Positions 48,380 to 61,016 of a stretch of 64,000 bases of DNA are shown here, piece after piece. The DNA is from Epiperipatus broadwayi (taxonomy: Eukaryota > Onychophora > Udeonychophora > Euonychophora > Peripatidae): assembly GCA_028023455.1 (NCBI GenBank), contig JAQFVV010012498.1:928001-992000 (forward strand), written 5' to 3'. The notes below the pieces were generated by a model that was given only the letters and a program-made list of their open reading frames with translations, searched no databases and was not told the origin of the DNA. The translations under genes were made by a program, and so were the position numbers. The stretch's first letter is position 1. Each line of letters begins with the position of its first letter.

Positions 48380-48780
48380 TATGAGACAGTTTTGTGAGGG
48401 GACTCACTAATTAAAGGATGTGGAGATGGGAGTAGAGATGTTTATGTTATGGTGGGGACAAATAATTTATCAGAGCCATCGGAGAGAGAATAATGGATGA
48501 ATACAAAGAATTGATTAGTAGTTTAAATAAAGTTAAAGGAAGGTAGTAGTAGTTGGATTACTATCAAGATTCAATAATAGATATGTTAGATAGGCCATGC
48601 TCTATAAATGAGATTGAAAAAATTAAGCGATTTATTTTGTGGATGGGTGGGATTTTTTTATTAGTAAGAGAGAGAGTTATACAGTAAAGATGGATTGCAA
48701 TTAGCAAAACAAGGAAGTGAAGCATTAGGGGGTTTGATTTATGAAAAATATTATAGTTTGGAAAACTTAAAAAAGGGGTA
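48380..48780 (+). pseudogene. LINE ORF1 part 2: SGNH-type esterase relic
   Basis: Frame fragments give GDSLIKG (nucleophile block GDS), then YVMVGTNNL (GTN block) only about ten residues later, then SKDGLQLAKQG followed by ALGGLIYEKY, matching the DxxHL block with His changed to Gln. The spacing between the first two blocks is far shorter than in SGNH hydrolases, so a deletion is likely. Esterase domains following PHD fingers are described for CR1-like ORF1 proteins. Confidence 0.6.
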
Positions 48781-49059
48781 GGATTTTAAATTACAGTATT
48801 ATCAAAAAGAATGGTTCTGTAAATTTAATAATGAGCAAACCAATTACAAATGTAATAGAGAAGAAAGAGTCAAAAGAATTTATAAAAGGGTAGTAAGAAA
48901 AAAAGAAATTGTTAAAATTGAATATTTGAATATGCAAGATGGTAGGAGACCAGAAAAGTGGTTAGAATTAAATGAAGCAGTTAAAAATAAAGGCCTTGAG
49001 GTACTGGTAGTGGAAACACATTAAGAGAAGAAGAACTTACACTGGAATATATGGTATGG

Positions 49060-49564
49060 CAGTGTATAAATAGAAAAGAAAAAAGGGTTGGTGGTATAGG
49101 AGTTATGTAAAAAAATATTTAAATACTGTAAAGTGTCAATAACATTTGTGGTTTGAGACAGGATTAGGAAGACAAGAATGGATGGTAGCTATAATGTATA
49201 TGACCACGGGAGGTAATAAAACTATAATGGCCTAGTTAAGGATATACAGTTTCAAAAAAAATAAAAAAAATAATGGTTATAGGGGATATTAATGGGCATA
49301 TTGAAGAAATTGATGATATGGATAACAAGAATGGACAGCTTTTGAAAATTTTTTGTCAGAAAATGAATTTGAGTATTGGAAATTTATCATATTTATGAGG
49401 GGCAATACACATATTCTAGAAATAATATATTTCACACAATAGATAATGTATTAGAAAAGAAAGAGGGAATAAATAAAGCACGAATAATTCAAGTGTTCGA
49501 TAATGAAAAGAGAGTATATAATAGTAACCATAATTTCTTTATAATAAAATGGTTAGTAATGTGA
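49060..49564 (+). pseudogene. LINE ORF2 endonuclease relic
   Basis: The clear segment begins MVIGDINGHIEEID and continues DNKNGQLLKIF, NLSIGNL, then in another frame EGQYTYSRN, HTIDNVLEKK and SNHNFFII. These are the GDFNGH, NG..L, G..TW/YSR, IDyVL and SDH blocks of apurinic-type LINE endonucleases. The final block reads SNH in place of SDH, which removes a catalytic aspartate. Confidence 0.75.
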
Positions 49565-50386
49565 TGGAAAATAATAATAAAAGTATAAAGGATAGTGAAA
49601 GATGTGGATGCAGAGTGAATGATAAGAATATGTTAGAAGAATATAAAATAAAAGTAGAAGAAATCATGGAAAGGTTTGTTGGAAATGAATATAAAGACTG
49701 GTGTGGTGAAGTAGAAAAAATGGCAAATAGGGTTTTAGGTGAAAATATTCAGAAGAATAAAAGTAATAAAAATAGGGAGAATTAGTAAAAGTGTTAAAGA
49801 GAGGAAAAAAGCATGCAGAGAATATAAATGTGCTACTAAAAACAAAGAAAGTGAAAAAGATGTTAATATTAAATGGGGAAAACTATTAAAAAAAGTTTGC
49901 TAAAATAGATAATTATAGAGACAAAATGAAATTAAATAGGAAATTATTAGAGAATATTAATAAAAGTGAAAGAAACGGAAGTAAAAATTTTTGAAAATAT
50001 ATTAAAAGAAGGAATGTAGGGGAAAGAGAATTAGTATTATTAAATGATGAGGGAAAACAGTGTAACTCTAGAGAAGAATTAGAGATACTTAAATAAATAT
50101 GTAATGGATACAGAAAAGATGTTAGATGTGAAGGACAGTGATAGCAAACATAAAAGCACATAATAATGGAATTACTAGTTTTACAGAAAATAAATTGAAT
50201 GATGCAGGGAAGAAGTTGAAAAGTGGAAAGGTAAGAGGTTTACATGGATGAGCAATAGAGATGGTAATGAATTTGGGAAGTAGGGCAAAATTAAATCTAT
50301 TATCATGTTTTAATATGATGGCACAGAAGACAGAATTCCCAGATAGCTAGAATAATACACAAGTGAGGCTATTATTTATCAGTTTC
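49549..50386 (+). pseudogene. LINE ORF2 linker between endonuclease and RT
   Basis: Broken coding-like stretches rich in Lys/Glu/Asn, for example KVEEIMERFVGNEYKDW. They end with NLGSRAKLNLLSCFNMMAQK and PDS-NNTQVRLLF, which normally leads straight into the first RT motif. The LINE sequence stops here because of the insertion. Confidence 0.55.
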
Positions 50387-52222
50387 GTGGTTATAGCGGT
50401 GACGCAGCTCTGTGGTGGCGTGTCATTGAAATTTTGTGTTCTTTTTAAAATGACATAAAAATTACTAGCATGACGTCAACAGAAATTATGGCATTTGCTT
50501 TGTTTTTAAATTCTCGCTTGAATGACGTATATTATGTTGAAATCTGGAAAAAATTGAATTTTTAATGAATATTTTTATTTGTACCTTCATTTAATTTTTT
50601 ATTAAGTTTACTATTTTTCATGGAGAAGATAAAGGCAGAAATTTTTAAACGGCCAGAGAGGTTACGAAAATGGATTAAAAATGTGCCGGTAATTTTGCAT
50701 GTCAAGGCCTTCAAAACGTAATTAGAATATCAGCTTATAAGTATTAAATTTTTTTATTTTTAATTGTAGTATATGATTAAACATTTGTATTCAAATACAA
50801 CAAAAATAGTTTATGTAATTTTGGGGGTTTGAATTAGAATATCGGTCGTAAGTAAAAAAAAAATTATTTTTATTTATTTGAATAGTACATTTTTTAAAAT
50901 TATTTGATAAATGGTATGTTTTTGTTTGGATTGGTGTCTATGTACTAAGTATATAAATTATATATCATTTATACTCTTTATTATATATATAAATTTAAAC
51001 ATTTGTATTCAAATACAACAGAAATAATTTATGTAATTTTGGGCTCTGATCTAAGTTTAGACAATCGTATTTTCTAGACATAATGATTCTCAAAAGGTTT
51101 AATAATTTATTACTATGTTTACATTTATATTACTGTGTTTATGTTTGCAATTACAGGTTTGAGTTTATATAACAAGTAATGTCTACATATATATAAAATT
51201 AAGGTATTATAGAGCAGTACAATATAAATTTTAGGACTGATTATTAAATATACAGAAATTTTGCAGATGAAAAAGCAATTACAAAATTTACTGGGCATAG
51301 TACCATGTGAAAATATAAACACTTATAACCAACAAAGAAAGATTTCAAATGGTGTGGCTGTGGAGATAACCACAATAGTTATGTATATACCACAAGAAAT
51401 TGTATGCAGACAAAGAATCAAATTCTGATTTTTGCCTATGCCCTTGGTACTCATGCTGTGGTGTCAGTAATTTTGCCACATCTTGCATCACATTATTTTC
51501 AATTCTATAGCTGGCAAATGAGCTATATGCAAATAAATTATAACTCTGTGAAACAATAAATATAACAAGATAGCATCACTAGTGTGCATAAAGAATATAA
51601 ATATCACTGATGTACACAAAAAATATAAAATGAAAGGATGAAACTCATTTTCTCAGTAATACAGACAGTAACCTAAATTTCTACTTTTAGATAGACAAGA
51701 AGCTAATTGCTATGATGATAAATGCATATCCATCTTCTGGAAATGATTTGTTTTGTATCTTTTATTAGGATAAACCTTTTTCTTACAGATGCCTTTGAGA
51801 TTTGTCACCTTTGGGGTACAAGATAAAAATGAAGAATTCATGTGCGAATACTTTTGGAGATTCTGAAACTATGGATTATCTCAGGTAAGAAGTATTATAT
51901 ATGGTTTGAAAGATAATTTTGTGAGGAATACAAATAAATTAACAATGAAGATGTAACTTAAACTTAGTTAATGATAAATTATAAACAAACAATATGTTAA
52001 ATAAAGTAATAATTATGTTGGATGTTGAAATTTCTTTTTTTCCTTATTTTTTAAATGGTTATCACTATTTATCTTAGCCTTATTGTTTTACTTAGTTTTT
52101 CTAGTTTCTAACAATGTAAAGCTTTTTGCTCTAACATTATGAAAAATGAAGTTATTGTGAAAATTGTGACTCAAGTCAGTTTTTTAAAAATTCGATATGG
52201 CGTCAAGGATAGCGAACTAGTT
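50387..52222. other. Unclassified 1.8-kb insertion inside the LINE
   Basis: The LINE coding text breaks after ...VRLLF and resumes at about KNKDHRKINNYRPT, so the segment between is foreign. Its first 120 bases are less AT-rich (ggtgacgcag, ggtggcgtgtc). It holds a direct repeat of about 50 bases (50776-50828 and 50994-51046, with catttgtattcaaatacaac) and an exon-like segment at 51789-51884 bounded by ttcttacag and gtaagaag. Neither clean terminal repeats nor a target duplication could be defined by eye. Confidence 0.5.
51789..51884 (+). other. Exon-like 96-nt segment
   Basis: A pyrimidine tract with TTACAG precedes it and CAG/gtaaga follows, both close to consensus. The frame beginning MPLRFVTFGVQDKNE hits TGA after 25 codons, and the other two frames also close. 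It could be a non-coding exon, a decayed one, or chance. Confidence 0.25.
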
Positions 52223-52915
52223 AAAGCAAAAAATAAAGACCATAGAAAGATAAACAATTATAGACCGACAGTGGTAACATCAGTGTTATATAGTTTTTGC
52301 ATATATGGCGATGGGAAGAGTGGAAAATTGGATGGAAGAAAATAATATAGTGGGAGAAATGCAAGGAGGTTTTAGAGCAGATAGACATATAAGAGATAGT
52401 TTATTTGTAATTACACAACTTATAGCTATGAGTAGGTCTTTATAAATAAATAGAAGGTATATGATAGAGTAAATAGAAATAGATTATGGATTAAATTTAG
52501 TAAATTTAGAAATGAATGGAGCTTTAGCGGATTTTATTAAGAGATTGTATGAAAATAAATACTATATGTATCAATTAGGAAATATAGAATCAGTTAGAGT
52601 TAAAAACGAGGTGGGACTAAGGCTAGGATACCCTATGTCATTTTGTTTTTGTTATATTTGAGAGAAATGGAGAGAGCAACAGACAGATTAGGAGAGAGGT
52701 AGACATACCATTAATAGATGGCAAGGGAGGGTATATATTATCAAGTCTTTTATTTGCTGATGATATCTTCTTGTGCACAGACAGTAAGGATGATTTGGAA
52801 ATTGTGCTGAAGACTTATGCAAAGGTGGTTAAAGAGATGGGGGTTAAATTTAATGAAGAAAAATCAAAAGTAATGATGATAATGTTGGGAGAAAAAAAAA
52901 GAATATAAAGTTAAA
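52223..52915 (+). pseudogene. LINE ORF2 reverse transcriptase relic
   Basis: Recognisable RT blocks: INNYRPTVVTSVLY, EMQGGFRADRHIRDSLFV, then VRVKNEVGLRLGYP (G-x-x-QG-like region), and the catalytic SSLLFADDIFLC followed by KEMGVKFNEEKSKVM. FADD is the active-site motif and is intact. At least four frameshifts or stops separate the blocks. Confidence 0.8.
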
Positions 52916-53079
52916 TGTGGTGAATAGGTTAACTATTTGAGAATCATCTTAAATGATCAGAGGAATTACTTGGATATATGGGAGAAAAAATTGATAAATG
53001 AAACAAAGAAAAGAAAGGGACTGATAAAGAAATTAACTGTGTTTTCATATAATAAATTATGATGTAGCAAAAATTGTAT

Positions 53080-53640
53080 AGAAGGGAGTGGCAGTAGCAA
53101 GATTAACTTATTGTAACGATGCTTTATGTGTTAACAAAAGGGTGTTAGTTTACTTAGAAAAAGAACAAAGAGAAATAGGAAGATATGCATTAAATGCAGA
53201 TGTGTGGACAACAAAGGAGCCAATTGAAGGAGAAATGGGAGAGCCATGTTTTTATATGAGAGATGCAAAAGGCAAAATGAAAATGTTAAGTACATTGGAA
53301 TTTATGGATAGTAAGAGAATAGCCAAAATAATATTTAATTGGGTTATGAGTAAGGGACAGAAAACAAGATGGGTGAGAAAGTTAATATGGTATGCAGAAG
53401 ATTTGGATAAAGAAAATATGTCAATGTACATGTACAAAAGGTGGGATAATTGTGTTAGGAGGATTATTGAGTGTTATAGTGGCAAAAAATGGATTAGAAG
53501 ACTAGATGCATTAATAAAAAATAAGGAACTGGAGAAGTAGTATGGAGATAAAAAGAGTTTAAATATATATAGAAGTAAACAGAATATTGAGTGTAAGTTA
53601 ATTTATGATAATAGCAAGAAAAGTAGTTTATTGTTTAAGA
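53080..53640 (+). pseudogene. LINE ORF2 C-terminal region
   Basis: A 150-codon open stretch (53088-53537) reads AVARLTYCNDALCVNKR, EKEQREIGRYALNADVW and EPIEGEMGEPCFYMRDAK, the typical post-RT sequence of many LINEs (LTYCN..., Q.E.GR.AL, EA..GD.GW..F..R). It is the longest intact piece of the element. Confidence 0.75.
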
Positions 53641-53950
53641 CTCGCAGGAAGGCATAAAAAATATTAAGCATCTGCTAATTGAATGTAAATGCTTACAAGC
53701 AGGAAGGATACAAATAATGAAGTTATGGAAGATTAAATATAAACATATAAGGGGGGTTACAAAATAAAAACCATAGAGTGGATAAAGATGATGATGTGAA
53801 AATGGAACAGAGCAGGATAGAGAAGAATATGGGAAAAAACTTAGTGGGAAATGGAAAGTAAGATGGCTAACAAGTTTCTCTGAGCATAGAGGCTGAGAGA
53901 TTCCTGACATCGATAAAGGAGTAGCCATATCACATCATATACAAAAAAAA
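53641..53950 (+). repeat. LINE 3' end with terminal C/H motif and A-rich tail
   Basis: The frame fragments KHLLIECKCLQAGR and EWIKMM are the usual Cys/His-containing end of ORF2, followed by a short 3' region and a poly-A tail at about 53940. The match to 30357-30595 begins at about 53745. Confidence 0.7.
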
Positions 53951-54814
53951 AATTAACAAGCAATTAATATTTCACATTTGTCACAAAAAAAAAAAAAGAA
54001 ACACACACACACAAATAATATAATACATTTAAAAACATAAAAATAGTATATATTTAGAAAAAAAACTGAAAATAATATATTTATAGAACAAACAATGACT
54101 GAAAAACAAATATTCTTAATAAATGTGATAAACATAAACATTCAACAAGAAATGTTATTAGCAATGATGAGAAATAGCTTAAATAAAGATAAAAAAAACA
54201 ACAACATGAAAATAATAACAAATGTGATCAATACAAACTTTCCTTAAGAAATTAAATTAGTATTTACCAACATCACTAATTTATAAAAATGTTTGCTACA
54301 ATTATATTATTTTCATTATTTCAGATAAATTATTCATACATTTCCCCCCATTTTGTATTAATTTAAACAATTTATCATCAACACCTTTAACTTTCTCATG
54401 GAATGTTTGTATTCATCACTCTTATTAAAAACATTTTTCAATCATTATTTGTTTGCTAATTATATTTTATTATTTATTTATTTTTATGCAAAAAAAAAAA
54501 AAAGTCTATCAATTAACTTTTTTTTTGCTATTTTGATATGGGGAAGATGGCTCTATCAACAAATAAAGCATATATTCTATTAGTATCTCTCTTTTTTAAA
54601 AATTGTTTTCTTTGCAAGTATTGGCAATATTCACATTTCAATTTGTCAATAAACTTATCTTTTATATATATATATATTGTAACACTTGTGCTACATAGCA
54701 CACAATAACATAGTATATCCAGCAGATAAAAGTTCGAAGATTACCAAGTGGGATAACCATCAGAATGTTATCATGGTTCGAGAAAGATAATTTATAGGAA
54801 AATAAGGATACAAG
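53951..54814. other. AT-rich DNA, no recognised feature
   Basis: Simple repeats only: a CA run at 54001-54013 and a TA run at 54663-54678. Confidence 0.4.
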
Positions 54815-55175
54815 AAACTTATGGGAAAAGTGAAAAAAAAAATTCCTGACAAAGGAAAGGAGTTTCGAGATGAATTGAAGGCTCTGTCAGGGATGGAATG
54901 TATTCGAAAGATTATCAGTGATCATTTTGAAGGACCAGAGGAAATTGATATAAATGACATGGCAAATCGATTCCGGATACTAATGTGTCAACCTAGTAAT
55001 GTCATGTGACAAGAATTTCACAAAATTTTCTTTATTTATAAAGGATCTTATATGATCCAAAAGAAATGCGGGGAGAATGCGTTCCTCTTAGAGGATCAAG
55101 GAGTCATTAAGGGAACTTATAACATGCGCCAATTAAAACCATATGTCTCACCGGATCCAGGGAAAGAATAACAAT
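54815..55175 (+). pseudogene. Retroelement integrase C-terminal relic
   Basis: Two adjoining frames read KIPDKGKEFRDELKALSG ... DINDMANRFRILM and then KGSYMIQKKCGENAFLLED and TYNMRQLKPYVSPDPGKE to a stop at 55171. The second part follows the pattern of Ty3/Gypsy-type integrase C-terminal ends (GPY.I...G.N.. L.D......G.YN.RQLKPY), with GSY in place of GPY. The upstream integrase core and RT are not visible. The related LTR element at 61-64 kb is on the opposite strand and I cannot show they are the same family. Confidence 0.45.
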
Positions 55176-58100
55176 GGGTGATCACCAAAAGGATGGACTA
55201 ATTCGGTAAAAGACTAGTAAAAGTGAAAAAGACTAACCAAATAGGGAAATCCTTTCTATAGTAAAAAATCTTGATTTATCACTGATAGTCATTCATGAGT
55301 GAAAAGAAATTAATGACAGGGATAGGTCTGTTAAGTTTTGTTACTAAGAAATCAGACATAATAAACCATGTTTTCTTGCCACCTGAAATTATACTTATTA
55401 ACCGGAAGAAAAATCTTTTTTTTTTTCTAGTTTCTCTAATTAGGAGAATATGAACCAGTAAAATCTGTCTGGTGATATTAACCTTAGACTAGAGGTTCAA
55501 ACTTAGTCCTGTATACCCATTTAATAACCAGCTAGTGTAAGTACACATGTACAAACAATGCCACCACCCCTTTTGTAAGTTTTAAATGGTTATTTTAAAT
55601 AAAGACAATATCCATTAAAATTTTATTCGGAAATAATTTAAGATTTCCACTGTCTCAAATAATCGTGTATGTGTGTGTATGTATTACAGATACATAAAAT
55701 GTTGTAAATAATACTTATGTTATTTAAAATATATTTTGTGTATTTTATTAGCAAGCTAACACAATACCAGAGAAGTTTCTGGAGAGTAACTAACATAACT
55801 CTAAATTCAAGAAACAAAAGAACGTACCTTATTCAATTTAAAATGTTGTTAAATTGGATTTATTTTAGCAATCCTAAGTTTAATGGAAATTCATTTCCAA
55901 TCTCGAAGTAGATTAGAATACTCTCCAGAACTTATCTCATCAACTTTCAAATGTAAATTTTAAACAAAGGATAAGTGCAGTCAAGCCAGGTAATGCAGAT
56001 CCGGGACCCTCCAATGGCAATGTAATAGAAGTTTCTAAAAACTTTTGCGGGCATATAAATACAGCCAAAATTCAACACAGGCCACTCTATTTTTATTTTT
56101 CAGAGAAGTGTTGCTGAATAAATGCACACCACTCAAAATTTTGATAAAATGACTTCTGAGTAGAGAGAAGTTTGCTTTCCTGATCTTTCCAAGATTGTCT
56201 CCATACTACTATGCTACCATACCATCACCACTTAAGAACTCATTTAATCAATGATAAATTCTACAAAGATGCCAACCATTATTTTATCTGTATTACTGAG
56301 TGTTTTTCATATTTTATTTCTCATGCATATCAACCCATATGGGTGTCAAGTCATCAACTCATCAGAAGGTAATCTCATCCATGCCGCTAACATGAACTGT
56401 AAACCTTCACTTATTTAACACTAATTTGTTTTAATTATAATGTAACTCTCGGTCTATTTAATAATTGGGGTAGTAGTGCCGATTATAATAATTAAAGTAA
56501 ATTAATGATTTTCTCTCTTTGTAAATATAAACACACAAATCTATAGATTTCTATTCTTTAAATGTATTTACTAGTTTTCATTTTAACTATTTCTTACTAT
56601 TTTAAATGCAGCCAACTTTAACTTCATTTTATTATAATTTTGTGTTTGATTAAATTTGATTTTAATATGCTAATGATTCTATCTAGCGAATCGAACTTAT
56701 TTCAATTCTCCATCCCAATATTATGGGATAGTTAAATACTTAAATATAAGTTTTCTTACAAAACTGTAAGATTCGCTTGATTGAATAATCTTATTAAATG
56801 GTTTTATTTGCTTAATGGCAGACTATACGCTATCATATTAACACTATTGATTTAATTATATTTTTATATTCTTTAAAGTAAATTAATGGCCGATCTTTTT
56901 GTTTAATAGTCAATCATTTGCTTATTACGCCATCAAGCATTATAGTCGTGTTATGTAATTATTTATTCATTCAGCATACTTATATTTGTTTACTGACGGG
57001 AACAAACCCCCCCCCCCTTTATATATTGACACTCTAATCAATATTTAAGGTCATTTGTGTACATTTAAGGATGGGTTAAATTTTTCCATGTCATTACGCT
57101 TGATATTACTAATTTACGAGGGCTTTAGTTAACATATTAGCATCATTAAGGACCTGAATCTTATTAACACTGCTTACTCCTGATAGCATTATAAAACTTC
57201 GTATTTCTTGCTTTGTCAAATTTAATATCTGGAGGTCCCAGATCACTTTCTTATGACTTGTCCCGCAATGGAGTTTGGAAGCACTGACTCCAGAATAATG
57301 TCAGGTTGTAGTGAGGCTCTGCATGAGATAACATTGAAAAAAACCGAATCATGGAATCCCCTATTAACCACTTCTTCAAATACCACCCTGTCACAAGTAC
57401 AGGTCGATTTTCAACATTCGTTATAATTGATGAAGCCTTTCGTCCTAAAGCAGACTTAATATTTCTAATGCTATCATAATAGTGAGCAATGCAAACTCTT
57501 GATTAATATTTTATACTGACTTATTCTATCTATAACTCATAATGCTATGACTACTATAAACCGTCCTTTTCTCTCTTTATTATTTTATATGTTAAAAATA
57601 TCATTTAAAGCTTATTTAAGCTAATCGCCCTCTCATTTAAATAATCTTTAAGTATGCTAGTAAACAACATTTAATAACATCTATCAAATCAGAATGATTT
57701 AATTACATACGCAAATAAATACTTTTCCTTCCAAATGATTGATGTAACATATAATTATGAACCGAATAACCCTGTAATATCTTTAAAAAGGCACACTCAC
57801 TGTATTGTTAGAATAAATCATAATTCAAATATGGTTTTATATAAATAAGGTTCCATTTACATCTACGTTTCTTAAGGTCATTGATTTCTAATTTTAGTCA
57901 ATCATAGTGTTCAAATTATAAATCAATGTTAAGATTGCAATCTCCTTCCATTAGCATATTAAGCTGCATCGTCCTCGGTATATGTTATACAATATACCAT
58001 TATCTATATTAAATTTCTATTTGCAGATTCTTTAATCATTGTAATCTATATTTTATAATGCAAAGTAATATTATGTAATCTATAGAATATGTAAATCATT

Positions 58101-58680
58101 GCTACTGATTACGTGAAACCCAGATTCTATTAATTTTGATGTCACATGTAAATAGATTCATTGTTTGTATTTATTAAGTTTATATTATCGTTACTTATGT
58201 ATTCGATCTCTCATTAATTATATTAATAAATTATTAACATTTCAAAACCAATTCCTATTTAATCATTCTTTGTCTTAGTGTTGTTTTATGCATACACATC
58301 GTTGAATGGGTCACGTTATATAATTCAGGCTCTGTTTAATCTTATGCTAGTCTATTGCATTTCATTAACCCAATTACTAGTGAAATATCAGTATAATCAT
58401 GAAGCTCTTATTCCCTGTTAGGGGTTTGAAGTTAATTAATATCACATTTTCCCTGTAGATCTCTTGTCTCTCCACTATGTCTCCGGGACTGGAAAGAATA
58501 AAAATTCATCTGTTATCATCAGAAATGTTGTTTATGATGTTATACTTTTAGAGAAGGGCAAACAGAGCAGAATCCATGATTGCTCCTGACCTGTGTATCT
58601 CAGGCACGAGTGGATTTAGGGCACTTTTGCTCAGATTCTAGATCTTGTTAGGTGAACATACAATTCTCACCAGTACAGCA
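55176..58680. other. Unclassified region, possible LTR-like segment
   Basis: No gene recognised. Composition differs from the neighbouring AT deserts. At 56040-56125 a TATA-like tataaata is followed 80 bases later by aataaa, as in a compact LTR promoter and polyadenylation unit, and it lies downstream of the integrase relic where a 3' LTR would be expected. No second copy in the window supports an LTR. A poly-C run lies at 57008-57017. Confidence 0.25.
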
Positions 58681-58789
58681 TATATTTTAAAAATGACTGT
58701 TGTCATAAAAAAAATTTGAAGCAAATACATATTAAAAAATAAACAAAATCTATTTCCTAAATATTAAATCTCTAGCAATGAAAATATTA

Positions 58790-59110
58790 AACATAATTTT
58801 AAAAATATTTTTCTAAGTGCATATAGAATAATTTTAGCTATGAGCTATAAATACAGAATTTGAAAACTGATTATTGATGTTAAAGGAATTTTTTTTGAAA
58901 TAAATTTAGTTTAAACGTATGGTAGAAATCTATGAACTAATCATGAAATTGCCAAATCATTAAGAGAAAAATATTGCACATTTTGATTTTAAACAATATT
59001 CTTCTAGGTGCATATATCGTAATTATTGTAGTCATGAACCATAAATACATAATTTTAAAATTGATTACTGTTAAAATTAAAAAAAAAAACAGTTTTGCAC
59101 CAAACTAAAA
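58790..59110. repeat. Diverged tandem duplication, period ~180
   Basis: About 58795-58890 and 58980-59070 share taaaca(t)aat, ttttctaagtgcatat / cttctaggtgcatat, ag(c/t)catgagctataaatacag / gtcatgaaccataaatacat and a run of aaaactgattat / aaattgattact. The copies are old. Confidence 0.5.
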
Positions 59111-61016
59111 AAGATGGTGGAAATCTAACTGTTAAACATTAAATCATTAAATCAACAAATATTGGTTAAGTAACCAATGTTGCAATAATACTACTTAATA
59201 ATATAACAATAATGAGTACCAATTTTTACAGCTTTGAGTAAAGATTTGAAGTTTTCTTCTGCAATTTATTTATCTTTACTAGTTTTTTTTTTTAAAGAAA
59301 ATTCTTTTCCTACAGGTAAAATTATTAATTTTAATGATCCAATACTCATTCAAAAAAAATAATAATAATAATTTAAATAAATCATTTTTATAGCGCGATG
59401 TTTGTAAACTGTAATATAGTTAAAATCTTCAAAGCACATGTGCAACAGCGCAATAATAATTTAAATAAAATATTTTGAAGATATTATAATATGAAATAAA
59501 TATTTGTTTTGATTTCAAAGTGAAAACACATGTTTTAGAATGATGAGCTAGAAAAATAGTCAAAAACTTAAATCAGTATTGAAATGGGGAAAAAAAAAGA
59601 ACAAAAGAGATAATTTCTAAAATAGAAAATGGTTAATGATTTAAGTCCTGAATATGGTAACTAAACCAGTGATTTGCACTATTTAAAAAAATAAGGATGA
59701 ATTAAAAGGTGCACAGATAGCAAAAGGGATTAGTTTATATTGTGACATTACAGAAGAAATTTTTTTTTTTTTTTACTAATGTCAATTAGTCAAAAGCAAA
59801 ATAGCAGGTGAAAGAATCAATGAGCCCATCATTTGTAAAAAGATGAAGCAAATGTTTGAGATTTTTTTTGCTAAACTTCTAGTATAAATATGGTTCATTA
59901 GATTCAAGAAAAGAAATGGATTACATACTGCTATAAGGCATGGAGGTTGCTAATGCAGATAGAATTGTTGTGAATGTTATTTTGAGGAATTTACAAAGTA
60001 AACAATTTCCATGAAGAAAATGGAAATTCTCAAATTTCATTAAAATCTAGCTATATAATATATATACACAATTAATTGTATATATATTTTTACATTTATA
60101 TTTTTGATTTTGTAAAAATTTTTTAACATAAATGATTGTCTTGGATAATAGTTTTAGACTATGACTTGAGCTTGGAACAATTTACCCCAAGTATGTATAA
60201 TTTAATGTAAACTAAAATGAATGGATGATATAATGAATGACCTTTTGAAACCAATTAATTCATTTGTACTAGACCACACTATATTTTACTTAATTTAGAT
60301 TTTTTCTTTTTATATATAAACATTCTTTTTTATTAATTAATTAAGATTGTATAATATTAATAATAAAACTTATAAAATTAAGATGATAGAAAAATACTTT
60401 AATGAAGGAATAATTAAGAAAGCTTTATATATATTGACAGATATAGAACTATACTAAATGAGAATGAATAAAAAAAACTGATTTCAATTTGCTCAATTAA
60501 CTAATTAGAATATTTTAAATTGATAAAGTGAGCTGAAAATGAATAATAATAAAAAAAAAGATTACAAAATAGATTAAACAGAATAGTATAAATTTTTTGG
60601 ATAAAATAAGTTTTATACATAAATGTAGGAAATATCTTCACAAAGTAATTCTTGTAAAACTTGATCTAGAATATCTAACTTAATATGTTAATACTTCTTC
60701 ACTTCTCATTAAAAACTTGTATTTATTATTTAAATTAATATTGCAACTCAATGTTTTGACTATTTATTTATAATCTTCATTGAAGGTGATAGTACTATCA
60801 ATCCAAAAATAAATATATATACATATACAAGTTAACATAGATATGCATATAGTTTTATTAAAATTTATCTAATATTCTCTACATTATCTCTCCAATACTA
60901 TGGATATTAATCAGGCAATATATAAAGTTTATTCATTGTAATATTTTTTAATTATGTACAATTAAACTAATTTATAATATTGGGGGAAAAAAAGTGATGA
61001 AAAAAATATTATGAGT
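59111..61016. other. AT-rich DNA, no recognised feature
   Basis: No gene seen between the diverged duplication and the left LTR. A repeated aataataatttaaataaa flanks a GC-richer 60 bases at 59365-59470. Confidence 0.4.

Larger units (their letters stand above)
47880..53950 (+). mobile_element. CR1-like LINE, near full length, decayed and interrupted
   Basis: Plus-strand relics appear in the order expected of a CR1-like non-LTR retrotransposon: ORF1 with PHD-like finger and SGNH esterase, then ORF2 endonuclease, linker, RT, C-terminal region and a 3' A-rich tail (about 53940). Purine-rich coding composition stands out from the surroundings. A 1.8-kb foreign segment (about 50387-52222) splits ORF2 just before the RT motif NYRPT. 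Many frameshifts and stops make it inactive. A truncated copy of its 3' end lies at 30357-30595. Confidence 0.8.

Noticed and set aside
54663-54678. TA dinucleotide run as an origin or telomere-like signal
   Set aside because: Simple microsatellite; nothing else nearby supports a special role.
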